Positions 17,059 through 24,846 of a stretch of DNA of 64,000 nt are shown here, piece after piece (within the stretch, counting starts at the first letter, position 1; each line of letters opens with the position of its first letter). A program made the translations under genes and the position numbers. The notes beneath the pieces are model-generated. The model was not told the origin of the DNA and searched no databases. It saw only the letters and a list, made by a program, of their open reading frames with translations. The stretch covers positions 1 through 64,000 of the forward strand of contig CANQGK010000011.1 of assembly GCA_947623175.1 (NCBI GenBank), in the 5' to 3' direction. Source of the stretch: an uncultured Clostridia bacterium (lineage in GTDB: Bacteria > Bacillota > Clostridia > Oscillospirales > Acutalibacteraceae).

Positions 17059-17333
17059 TAGTCAATGCAATCAGATTACAATGCGCCCGAGGCGGACGGA
17101 TTTCTCCGCCGCCTGTGTCATCGTCCTTGAAATACGACAGTATTCCTGCGTCCTCTTCCTTGCCGGACGAAAAAATCCGCTCCGACTCGGGTCGAAGATT
17201 TTGCATGAGAACGCCGTTCGTGTTCCGCGCGAAGCAGGGTTGCGAGCATACTGTCGTATGGTAAGACCGTGCGACAAAGCGGGCGCGGACGTCGTTCCGC
17301 GCAAAACGCATTGTAATCTGATTGCATTGACTA
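17059..17333. mobile_element. MITE-like element with 27-bp perfect inverted ends
   Basis: The ends TAGTCAATGCAATCAGATTA... (17059-17085) and its exact complement (17307-17333) are perfect 27-bp inverted repeats whose outermost TA could be a duplicated TA target. Inside, ATACGACAGTAT (17132-17143) has its exact complement at 17248-17259, so the element is a long imperfect palindrome. The 271-bp body is more GC-rich than its flanks and has only shadow frames, no transposase. This is the form of a miniature inverted-repeat element moved by a mariner/IS630-type enzyme encoded elsewhere. It ends 22 bp before the murA -35 box. Confidence 0.8.
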
Positions 17334-17355
17334 CAAGTCGCGAATTAAATAAAAA

Positions 17356-17384
17356 TTGACAAAAATGCCAAAAAGGTTTATAAT
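17356..17384 (+). promoter_or_regulatory. Promoter of murA
   Basis: A consensus pair, TTGACA (17356-17361) and TATAAT (17379-17384), 17 bp apart. Transcription would start near 17391. Confidence 0.85.
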
Positions 17385-17478
17385 AAGCTAAGCTGAATTT
17401 GATTTTATTCTTTCCGCTTCGGATATAATATAAAGGTAGTTTAAAAGTCTTAATTTTTGTTGACGGGAGTTGCCTTAT

Positions 17479-18765
17479 TTGGATAAGTTTGTAATAAACG
17501 GCGGCAAAGCGTTAAAGGGAGAGGTTCGTATAAGCGGCGCCAAAAATGCCGCGGTGGCTATTCTTCCTGCCGCTATGCTTGCCGACAGTCCTTGTGTTAT
17601 TGAAAACGTTCCCGAAATTTCGGACGTTACCGCCATTTTAAGGGCTATGCAGTGCCTGGGCGCCGAAATTCGCTATATTAACAGATCAACCGTTCAAATC
17701 GATCCCACTCATATCAATTCTTTTATCGTTTCCAAGGAAATGGCCGACGGCATGCGTGCTTCGAGCTATTTTTTGGGCGCGCTCTTAGGCAGGATGCACC
17801 GCGCAAAGGTGGCGCCGCCCGGAGGCTGTAATTTGGGCGTCAGACCTATCGACCAGCATATAAAGGGCTTTGAGGCTTTGGGCGCCGAAATGAGCATCGA
17901 AAACGGTATGGTTGAGGGTAAAGCTCCTATTCTCAGGGGAGCTTCTATATATCTTGACGTGGTTTCGGTGGGCGCCACGATAAATATAATGCTGGCGGCG
18001 GTAAAGGCAAAGGGGCTTACCGTTATTGAAAATGCCGCGCGTGAACCGCATATAGTTGATCTTGCGAATTTTCTTAATTCAATGGGCGCAAATATTATGG
18101 GCGCCGGTACCAACGTTATCAAGGTTCGCGGCGTTGATTCGCTGTTCGGAGCCACCTACAGTATTATTCCCGACCAGATCGAGGCGGGCACCTATATGGC
18201 GGCGGCGGTCGCCACAGGCGGCGACGTTTTACTTACCAACGTTACACCTAAGCATTTGGAGTCTATTACGGCGAAGCTGCGTGAAATCGGAGCCGATATT
18301 ACCGAGTATGACGAGGCAGTCCATGTCGTAATGAACCGACGCCCCAAAAAATGCAACGTAAAAACATTTCCGCATCCCGGCTTTCCTACCGATATGCAGC
18401 CGCAAATCGCTACTGTTTTGACCATTGCCGACGGTACGAGCATAGTCACCGAGGGCGTTTGGGACAGCCGCTTCCGCTATGCCGAACAGCTCATTTTAAT
18501 GGGCGCCGATATTCAGGTCGACGGTAAAATGGCGGTCATTACCGGGGTTGAAGCCATCAATCCCGCGCCCGTCAAGGCGGTGGATCTCAGAGCCGGCGCC
18601 GCCATGATAATCGCGGGGCTTATGGCAAAGGGTACGACCGAAATCGATAATATCGATCATATCGACCGCGGTTACGAAAATATCGTGGAAAAGTTTTCGG
18701 CACTCGGAGCCGATATAAAGAGAATACCGAAAATCGAGGGCAGAGTCGTCTTTAAACGGGCATAA
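17479..18765 (+). CDS. murA: UDP-N-acetylglucosamine 1-carboxyvinyltransferase
   Basis: MurA adds enolpyruvate to UDP-GlcNAc, the first committed step of peptidoglycan synthesis and the target of fosfomycin. The 428-residue protein begins (M)DKFVINGGKALKGEV, carries the UDP-GlcNAc site SGAKNAAVA and the loop PPGGCNLGVRP with the catalytic Cys at 117, and has the family length. The start is TTG at 17479: CGGGAG lies nine bases upstream, whereas the TTG three codons earlier is too close to it. The Cys, rather than Asp, implies fosfomycin sensitivity of this copy (family knowledge). Confidence 0.96.
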   Translation: MDKFVINGGKALKGEVRISGAKNAAVAILPAAMLADSPCVIENVPEISDVTAILRAMQCLGAEIRYINRSTVQIDPTHINSFIVSKEMADGMRASSYFLGALLGRMHRAKVAPPGGCNLGVRPIDQHIKGFEALGAEMSIENGMVEGKAPILRGASIYLDVVSVGATINIMLAAVKAKGLTVIENAAREPHIVDLANFLNSMGANIMGAGTNVIKVRGVDSLFGATYSIIPDQIEAGTYMAAAVATGGDVLLTNVTPKHLESITAKLREIGADITEYDEAVHVVMNRRPKKCNVKTFPHPGFPTDMQPQIATVLTIADGTSIVTEGVWDSRFRYAEQLILMGADIQVDGKMAVITGVEAINPAPVKAVDLRAGAAMIIAGLMAKGTTEIDNIDHIDRGYENIVEKFSALGADIKRIPKIEGRVVFKRA

Positions 18766-18855
18766 TTCGTCGGGGCTGCTCCGACGGCTTTTGCGGCTTG
18801 CCCTATAGCTTTTGTGGGGGAGCGCTGCTCTCCCTTTTTGTCAGGTGGAATTGTA

Positions 18856-19644
18856 ATGTCAAGAATATGTCCGCTTTACAGCGGTTCTACGGGAAACAGT
18901 ACCTATATTGCGGCGCAAACGGGAGGAATACTTGTAGACGTCGGAGCTTCCATGAAGGGTATATGCTATGCCTTGGAGCGCGCCGGCGGCTCCTACGACG
19001 AAATAAAAGCGGTTGTTATTACCCACGAGCATTCCGACCATATAAAGGGTTTGGAGGTGTTTTTAAGTAAAACCGGCGCGAAGCTTATCGCTTCGACCGA
19101 TACTCTCGAAACGCTCCGAAATATGAAAAAAATCCCCGCCGGAACACAGGTTTTGCCGATAGACGATACCGCCGCTGAAATTGACGGTATAGTCATAAAC
19201 CGCTTTCCGACAAGCCACGACTGCTCGGGCTCGAGCGGATACACCTTTCTTTTGCCGGACGGTAAAAAGATATCGGTTTGTACCGATTTGGGGGTTGTCA
19301 CAGAGCAAGTACATAACGCCGTTAAGGAAAGCGACGCCATACTTTTGGAATCAAATCACGATATCGAAATGCTCAAAAACGGACCGTATCCGCCCTATTT
19401 AAAGGTTCGGATTTTATCCGATTCGGGGCATATTTCAAATAACGCCTGCGCGGCGGAGCTTAAGGAGCTGTTCAAGGGCGGCACAACACGGTTTATTTTG
19501 GGGCATTTAAGCCAAAAAAACAACACCGTGATGTTGGCGCGCTCGGTGGCTGAGGCGGCGCTTATGGACCTTGGCGCCAGAGACAATAAGGATTATACTT
19601 TAAGCGTGGCGTTACCTACGGACAACAGGGTGACGGTTATATGA
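18856..19644 (+). CDS. walJ: WalJ/YycJ-like metallo-beta-lactamase-fold hydrolase
   Basis: The 262-residue protein has the metallo-beta-lactamase fold, with the metal motif THEHSDH at 56-62 and further ligands in SHDCSG, CTDLG and ILGHLS. The start MSRICPLYSGSTGNSTYI is typical of the YycJ/WalJ family, which is linked to cell-wall and DNA maintenance in Firmicutes. The ATG at 18856 follows AGGTGGA; the frame is open upstream. As in many Firmicutes the gene lies immediately before rlmH, overlapping it by four bases. The symbol is by family resemblance; the walRK genes are not in this window. Confidence 0.9.
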   Translation: MSRICPLYSGSTGNSTYIAAQTGGILVDVGASMKGICYALERAGGSYDEIKAVVITHEHSDHIKGLEVFLSKTGAKLIASTDTLETLRNMKKIPAGTQVLPIDDTAAEIDGIVINRFPTSHDCSGSSGYTFLLPDGKKISVCTDLGVVTEQVHNAVKESDAILLESNHDIEMLKNGPYPPYLKVRILSDSGHISNNACAAELKELFKGGTTRFILGHLSQKNNTVMLARSVAEAALMDLGARDNKDYTLSVALPTDNRVTVI

Positions 19645-20120
19645 TGCGGGTAAAGCTTATCGTTCTCGGCAAATGCAAAGAAAAATATCTCAAAGCCGCG
19701 TCGGACGAATATACAAAGCGACTTTCAAGATACTGTCGGCTTGAAATAGTTGAAACGCAACCGGTAAAACTGCCGGAAAATCCGTCAATTGCGCAGATAA
19801 ATTCCGCTTTGGAGCGTGAGGCGGACGAAATATTAAAAAAAATACCCGAGGGCTGCGAGATTTTTTCGCTCTGCATCGAGGGCGAGCAAATGTCGAGCGA
19901 CGCCTTTGCAAAAAGGCTTAAACACGCTGAAAACGCCGGCAAAACCGTAGCTTTTATTATAGGAAGCTCCTACGGTTTAGCCGAAAAAATTAAGGATAAA
20001 GCGGATTATAAGCTCTCCTTTTCGCAAATGACCTTTCCGCATCAGCTTTTCAGGGTTATGCTCTTAGAGCAAATATACCGCGCTTTTAAAATCAACGAGG
20101 GCTCCGCTTATCACAAATAA
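19641..20120 (+). CDS. rlmH: 23S rRNA (pseudouridine1915-N3)-methyltransferase RlmH
   Basis: RlmH methylates pseudouridine 1915 in helix 69 of 23S rRNA. The 159-residue SPOUT-fold protein has VKLIVLGKCKEKYLKAASDE at the N-terminus, the SAM-site IIGSSYGLAEKI and the C-terminal signature MTFPHQLFRVMLLEQIYRAF ending in YHK. The start overlaps the previous gene in ATGA. This is the last gene of the core block before the sugar genes. Confidence 0.97.
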   Translation: MMRVKLIVLGKCKEKYLKAASDEYTKRLSRYCRLEIVETQPVKLPENPSIAQINSALEREADEILKKIPEGCEIFSLCIEGEQMSSDAFAKRLKHAENAGKTVAFIIGSSYGLAEKIKDKADYKLSFSQMTFPHQLFRVMLLEQIYRAFKINEGSAYHK

Positions 20121-20148
20121 GCTGTAATAAGCCGCAGGAGGAATTATT

Positions 20149-21324
20149 ATGAAAGAATATATCGTTACCGATTACGGAGTAAAAAGTAATTCAAAAGCAT
20201 TTCAAACCGAAAAAATACAGGCGGTAATCGATCTTTGCAAAGACGAGGGCGGCAGGGTGGTAATACCCGCCGGCGAATATTACGTCGCTTCGCTGAGACT
20301 CCCGTCAAATACGGTTCTTTATCTTAAAGCGGACGCTAAAATATACGGCAGCGACGAGGTCGACGATTACACGGTGTATGATATTCCCAAAGGGGTAAAC
20401 ACACGAACCGACAGAGATTTGTTCGCCGAATATTTTGAAAACGCGGGCCATTACGATAACTACCGCAAAGCGATTATATCGGCTTACGGCGAAAAAAACG
20501 TCTCGATAATCGGTGAAAAAAATTCTGTGATAGACGGGCGCGACTGCTTTGACGCCGACGGCGAGGAGGGCTTTCGCGGACCGCACGGGATTTTTATGTC
20601 CTGCTGTGAAAACGTTATCCTTCGCGGATATACGATTATGAATACCGGCAATTTTATGCACCAGATAGACAACAGCAAAAATATTGTGCTTGACGGGGTT
20701 ACCATGCTTGCGGGACACGACGGTGCGCATTTGCATTTATGCGAAAACGTAACCGTGGAAAATTGCAAATTTATTACCGGCGACGATTGTATAGCCGGCG
20801 TAAATATCAATAAAATGACCGTAAAAAACTGCGAATTAAACACTGCCTGCCAGAATTTTCGGGTGGGCGGCAGAGATATACTTATCGAAAATTGCAGATT
20901 ATACGGGCCGGGATATTATCCCCACAGAATGACCGTAGTAAAGGGAAAACGAAATTATCTTCCGCGCGAAGAGGGAAGACACAATACCTTATCGGCGTTT
21001 ATTTATTTCGCAAGCGAACGTTATCCCGACACTCTGCCGCATAATATTACCTTTAAAAACTGTACAATTGAAAATATCGACAGCTTCATGCATTACGACT
21101 GCGACAATGCCGCGCTTTTGGAAGGCGGTGCGCATTTGCGGGAAATAAATCTTGAAAACGTCAAAATGAGCGGGCTTGTAAAATCCTCCGTTTGCAACGC
21201 CTCAAGCGAAAATCCGCTTATTATAAATCTTAAAAATACCGATATTTCTTTTGCAGATTCCGCCGAGTCGACGGAAGCTTTCGGCGACGACAAGCTCAAC
21301 GTTAAAATAAACAAAATCGTATAA
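20149..21324 (+). CDS. Right-handed beta-helix protein, GH28/pectin-lyase-like
   Basis: The 391-residue protein has the repeating short strands of a pectin-lyase-type beta-helix (N-x-x-I/V-E-N-C and VTVENCKFI, MTVKNCELN, ILIENCRLYG). It has a GDDCIAG motif that matches the Asp-Asp pair of GH28 polygalacturonases and rhamnogalacturonases. The classic GHG and RIK motifs are not obvious, so activity on a different uronide or sugar, or none, is possible. No signal peptide: the enzyme is cytoplasmic and would act on imported oligosaccharides. A good GGAGGA site precedes it, 28 bp after rlmH. It starts a three-gene carbohydrate group. Confidence 0.75.
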   Translation: MKEYIVTDYGVKSNSKAFQTEKIQAVIDLCKDEGGRVVIPAGEYYVASLRLPSNTVLYLKADAKIYGSDEVDDYTVYDIPKGVNTRTDRDLFAEYFENAGHYDNYRKAIISAYGEKNVSIIGEKNSVIDGRDCFDADGEEGFRGPHGIFMSCCENVILRGYTIMNTGNFMHQIDNSKNIVLDGVTMLAGHDGAHLHLCENVTVENCKFITGDDCIAGVNINKMTVKNCELNTACQNFRVGGRDILIENCRLYGPGYYPHRMTVVKGKRNYLPREEGRHNTLSAFIYFASERYPDTLPHNITFKNCTIENIDSFMHYDCDNAALLEGGAHLREINLENVKMSGLVKSSVCNASSENPLIINLKNTDISFADSAESTEAFGDDKLNVKINKIV

Positions 21325-21346
21325 TCGATGGTTGGAGGTGCTTTAT

Positions 21347-22579
21347 ATGCTTGACAGTCGTAAAATCTCGGTTTTAAGGGAGCTTGCTCAAAAATATATG
21401 TCCTACGCAACGCTTCCCGTACAAAAGGAAAAACGCGAAATGTGGTATTCGCTAAACCGTCTTAACATGCAAAAGCCCATGGTGCTTATCGATCAGATAC
21501 CCTGGAACGAGCTTAGCAGAACCGACGATTTTTTAACCTGCGTTATAAAGGACGATCCGTATTGGAATTGGGTGGAGTTCAGTTTGCGCTCAAATATTTA
21601 CAAATTTGAGCATATGCCGGTCGACAGGGTATTTCCGCCCTATATTCTCCTGCCGCGGCCTATCAATAATACGGGATACGGTCTTCCCGAAACCAAAACG
21701 GTGCTCGGTAAGGATCCCGACGGTGTGTTTTCCCAAAGCTTTGAAGACGGGCTTAAAACAGACGAGGATCTCGAACGACTGCACGCTCCCGTGATTACCT
21801 GCGATAAAGCTGCCGAAAGGGAAATAAAAGAAACCGCCGAAATGATTTTTGAAGGCATAGCGCCGCTAAAATTTCAAGGGCTATGCATGCATTTGGGGCT
21901 GTGGGATTTTATTTCCGAGTCAAAGGGGGTTACCGCCTGCTATTATGATCTTGTAGACAGGCCGGAATTTATGCATGCCATAATGGAGAAGCTGACCGTT
22001 TACACCCTCGAGGCTATAGATCAATTAAACGCGATAAACGGCTTTGACGCCTCCTCTACGATCTGCCACTGCTCACATACCTTTTGCGACGACCTTCAAA
22101 ACGACAGCGAGTACGCCACCGCAGACAAAGCATGGGCTTTCGGCTTGGCACAGCTTTTTTCCTCGGTTTCACCCGAAATCACCGAGGAATTTGAAGTGCC
22201 CTATATGCAGCGCATTTTTAAACGCTTCGGCGCCGTTTATTACGGCTGCTGCGACCGGCTGGACGACCGGCTCGATATAATCGATAAAATGCCGAATATT
22301 CGCAAAATTTCCTGCAGTCCCTGGAGCGATCGCGAAAATTTTGTCGCAAATTTACCTTCCAAATACATAATGTCAAATAAGCCTAACCCAGCCGTTCTTG
22401 CCGGTATCGGATTTGACGAGCAGGCGGCAAGGGAGGATATTCGCCGCACTATAAACGCCGCGAAGGCGCATAACGTACAGCTTGAAATAATTCTTAAGGA
22501 TATAAGCACGGTAAAAGAGGATCCGTCAAGGCTTTGGCGCTGGGCGGAAATCGCAATGGAGGAAACGTCGAAGCTTTGA
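21347..22579 (+). CDS. Uroporphyrinogen decarboxylase-like protein of unknown substrate
   Basis: The 410-residue protein resembles the URO-D/corrinoid methyltransferase-related superfamily seen beside sugar genes in Firmicutes. It has a TIM-barrel pattern with QGLCMHLGLWDFI, a CHCSHTFCD segment that could bind metal, and the C-terminal ISCSPWSDRE and LEIILKDIST strands. It does not show the haem-pathway URO-D start motif, so a role in haem synthesis is unlikely. GGAGG precedes the ATG at 21347. Its position between a beta-helix protein and an alpha-galactosidase suggests a job in sugar or methyl-group metabolism, but this is inference. Confidence 0.55.
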   Translation: MLDSRKISVLRELAQKYMSYATLPVQKEKREMWYSLNRLNMQKPMVLIDQIPWNELSRTDDFLTCVIKDDPYWNWVEFSLRSNIYKFEHMPVDRVFPPYILLPRPINNTGYGLPETKTVLGKDPDGVFSQSFEDGLKTDEDLERLHAPVITCDKAAEREIKETAEMIFEGIAPLKFQGLCMHLGLWDFISESKGVTACYYDLVDRPEFMHAIMEKLTVYTLEAIDQLNAINGFDASSTICHCSHTFCDDLQNDSEYATADKAWAFGLAQLFSSVSPEITEEFEVPYMQRIFKRFGAVYYGCCDRLDDRLDIIDKMPNIRKISCSPWSDRENFVANLPSKYIMSNKPNPAVLAGIGFDEQAAREDIRRTINAAKAHNVQLEIILKDISTVKEDPSRLWRWAEIAMEETSKL

Positions 22580-22658
22580 TTGACGGCGTTCTGCCGCATT
22601 CCAAAAACAAGTTACCGTGAGTATCAATATTTTTTATTATTTAAAGGGGGAACCCGGC

Positions 22659-24476
22659 ATGACGAAAAACTTAAATGCGTCGCTTAAAATCGACGGTAAA
22701 TATTATACTATAAGCGCGCTTGAAAACAGTAAAATCAAAATGAATATAACCGATTCGGGCAACGGTTATATATACCGTAAAACGGAGCTTTATAATTCGG
22801 ACGGTAAAAACAGTCCCGAAATTACGGAAATTTATACCTTGGATCATACCTTTAAGTGCGAAAATACGGCGTATTTTTATTCGCTTCGCGGCGATGACGA
22901 TACAAAAAACAGCTTTTTACCGATTGAGAAAACGATCGAAAAGGGTGAAGAGTTTGTACTCGCGCCGATTGGAGGGCGCCCCTCAAACACGACGGCGTTT
23001 CCGTATTTTGACCTTACGCTGGACGGCAAACCGATCCTTTTTGCGGTAGGCTGGGCAGGTCAGTGGAAAGCGATAATAAAGCGCACAACCGACGGCGTTA
23101 ACGTCAAAATCGGTATGGAAAACGCCGACTTTTATATGCTTGCGGGCGAAAAGCTCAATATGCCCTCATGCTGTGTTATGACAGGCGAATGCGGCGAAGA
23201 CGCTCCCGCTTTGCGCCGCCGTTTTCGCAAAATGCTCGCAACCGATATGAATCCTTTGCCCGACGGAGTGGAGCATCTTCCTATCTCCGTGGCTCCGTAT
23301 GACCGCTATTTTTACGGTAAATGTCCGGATTGGCCTACGGTGGACGGACAGCTGCGAACCTTAAAAGCGACGCAAAAATGCAAATATTTCGATACTTTTT
23401 GGATAGACGCGGCTTGGTTTCGTTTGGGCTTTCCGGACGGCGTGGGAAATTACACCTTTGCCGAAGGCTTTCCGGACGGTCTTCGCCCCGTGGCGGACGC
23501 GGTTCATGAGGCGGGGATGCGCTTTATGGTCTGGTTCGAGCCCGAAAGAATACATTCCGGGAGTGAAATTTTTGAAAATCACAAGGATTTTCTGCTGTCG
23601 GTAACCGGAGAAAAGGATACCTTCCTTTATAATTTGGGCGATGAAACGGCATTTTCATGGCTTAAAAATACCCTTATAAATTTTATACGCGACAACGGCA
23701 TCGATAACTACCGTCAGGATTTTAATATGGAACCGCTGCCTTATTGGCTGCAAAATGACCAAGAGGGAAGACGCGGAATTACCGAAATACGCTACGTAAA
23801 CGGACTTTACAAGCTTTGGGATTCATTGCTCGACGAATTTCCGAACCTGCTTATCGATAACTGCGCAAGCGGCGGCAGAAGGCTTGATTTCGAGCTTACG
23901 CGCCGTTCCGTTCCGCTGTGGCGAAGCGATATTAACTGCGCGCCCGTAAAGCCGGATTGGCACTGCGACGTATGGAATCAAAATCAAACCTTGACCCTTT
24001 CAGAGTATCTGCCTTATCATGCATGCGGTGCATGGGAGCTTAATACCTTTGAACTGCGCTCCGCCGCAACGTCGGGTATCGCATGCGACTTTGACTTGCT
24101 TAACGAGAATTACGATTTTGAGCGGGCATGCAAAATGCTTTGTGAGCTAAAGAATTTAAGCAAATATTGGAAAGGCGATTTTTACCCCCTGACAAAGCCT
24201 ACCACGGATGAAAACGTATTCGCGGCTTTTCAGTTGGCAGAAGAAGACGCGGGCTTTGCTTTAATTTTCCGAAGAGCGGACTGCGAAGAAGCGGACTTTG
24301 TTTTAAAGCTTGAGGCTATTGACGAAAATGCGGATTATAAGCTTTTAATTACCGATAACGATTATAACACAACCGAAAAAACGGTAAGCGGAAGCGTTCT
24401 CAAAAGCGGTATTACCGTTATCCTCGCAGATGCCCGTACAAGCGCGGTTTGCGAATATTTTAAAACAAAAAATTAG
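22659..24476 (+). CDS. Alpha-galactosidase-type glycoside hydrolase, GH36
   Basis: The 605-residue protein is an intracellular GH36-type (clan GH-D) enzyme. The barrel carries FWIDAAWFRLGFPDG, MVWFEPERI, the nucleophile region NYRQDFN (Asp about 354) and the acid/base region NCASGGRR...LWRSD (Asp about 424). An N-terminal beta-sandwich precedes the barrel. No signal peptide. The frame extends upstream to a GTG, but AAGGGGGAA before MTKNLNASL at 22659 decides the start. It would release alpha-linked galactose, or a close relative such as alpha-GalNAc, from imported glycan. It ends the three-gene group before a strong terminator. Confidence 0.88.
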   Translation: MTKNLNASLKIDGKYYTISALENSKIKMNITDSGNGYIYRKTELYNSDGKNSPEITEIYTLDHTFKCENTAYFYSLRGDDDTKNSFLPIEKTIEKGEEFVLAPIGGRPSNTTAFPYFDLTLDGKPILFAVGWAGQWKAIIKRTTDGVNVKIGMENADFYMLAGEKLNMPSCCVMTGECGEDAPALRRRFRKMLATDMNPLPDGVEHLPISVAPYDRYFYGKCPDWPTVDGQLRTLKATQKCKYFDTFWIDAAWFRLGFPDGVGNYTFAEGFPDGLRPVADAVHEAGMRFMVWFEPERIHSGSEIFENHKDFLLSVTGEKDTFLYNLGDETAFSWLKNTLINFIRDNGIDNYRQDFNMEPLPYWLQNDQEGRRGITEIRYVNGLYKLWDSLLDEFPNLLIDNCASGGRRLDFELTRRSVPLWRSDINCAPVKPDWHCDVWNQNQTLTLSEYLPYHACGAWELNTFELRSAATSGIACDFDLLNENYDFERACKMLCELKNLSKYWKGDFYPLTKPTTDENVFAAFQLAEEDAGFALIFRRADCEEADFVLKLEAIDENADYKLLITDNDYNTTEKTVSGSVLKSGITVILADARTSAVCEYFKTKN

Positions 24477-24481
24477 TACAA

Positions 24482-24517
24482 AAAATCCCTATCGGGCGAG
24501 AACCCGGTAGGGATTTT
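24482..24517. terminator. Bidirectional terminator after GH36 and ireB
   Basis: AAAATCCCTATCGGG and CCCGGTAGGGATTTT form a long stem (one T-G pair) around a six-base loop, with T and A runs at the two ends. It lies between the converging GH36 and ireB genes. Confidence 0.85.
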
Positions 24518-24535
24518 GCAAATGCGGCGTAAATT

Positions 24536-24781
24536 TTAAGAGCCCAAATAATACTTTACAAGCGATTGCAGAATAGTATCGCTGTCAAATTTGCGGATAA
24601 GATTACGGGCATTATTATGAGTGGTAATATAGGTCGGATCCTCGGAAAGAATGTAACCCACTATTTGATTTATGGGATTGTAACCTTTTTCCTTAAGTGC
24701 ATCGTAAACGAGCATTAAAGTATTTCTGATTTCACGTTCGGTCTGGTCGCCTATAGAAAAGGTCATGGTTCTGTCGTTCAT
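24536..24781 (-). CDS. ireB: IreB family regulatory phosphoprotein
   Basis: This 81-residue protein matches the IreB/UPF0297 (DUF965) family: MTFSIGDQ, then REIRNTLMLVYDALKEKGYN, then NQIVGYILSEDPTYITTHNN and ARNLIRKFDSDTI. In enterococci IreB is phosphorylated by the kinase IreK and lowers cephalosporin resistance. The usual neighbours yrzL/ruvX are not seen here. GAGGTG precedes the ATG at 24781; a start three codons earlier lacks such a site. It lies 65 bp beyond pheT. Confidence 0.93.
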   Translation of the reverse strand: MNDRTMTFSIGDQTEREIRNTLMLVYDALKEKGYNPINQIVGYILSEDPTYITTHNNARNLIRKFDSDTILQSLVKYYLGS

Positions 24782-24846
24782 AAATAACACCTCTTGTAAT
24801 TCTGTCTGTAATATATTTTATAACACTTTTTCAAAAAGCGCAAGTA

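Noticed and set aside
17054-17359. Several overlapping 70-90-codon frames on both strands
   Set aside because: They only read through the inverted-repeat element, lack ribosome sites and resemble no protein.
21347-22579. Haem-pathway uroporphyrinogen decarboxylase (hemE)
   Set aside because: The conserved N-terminal PR-x-P-x-W-x-MRQAGR motif is absent and no haem genes are nearby.
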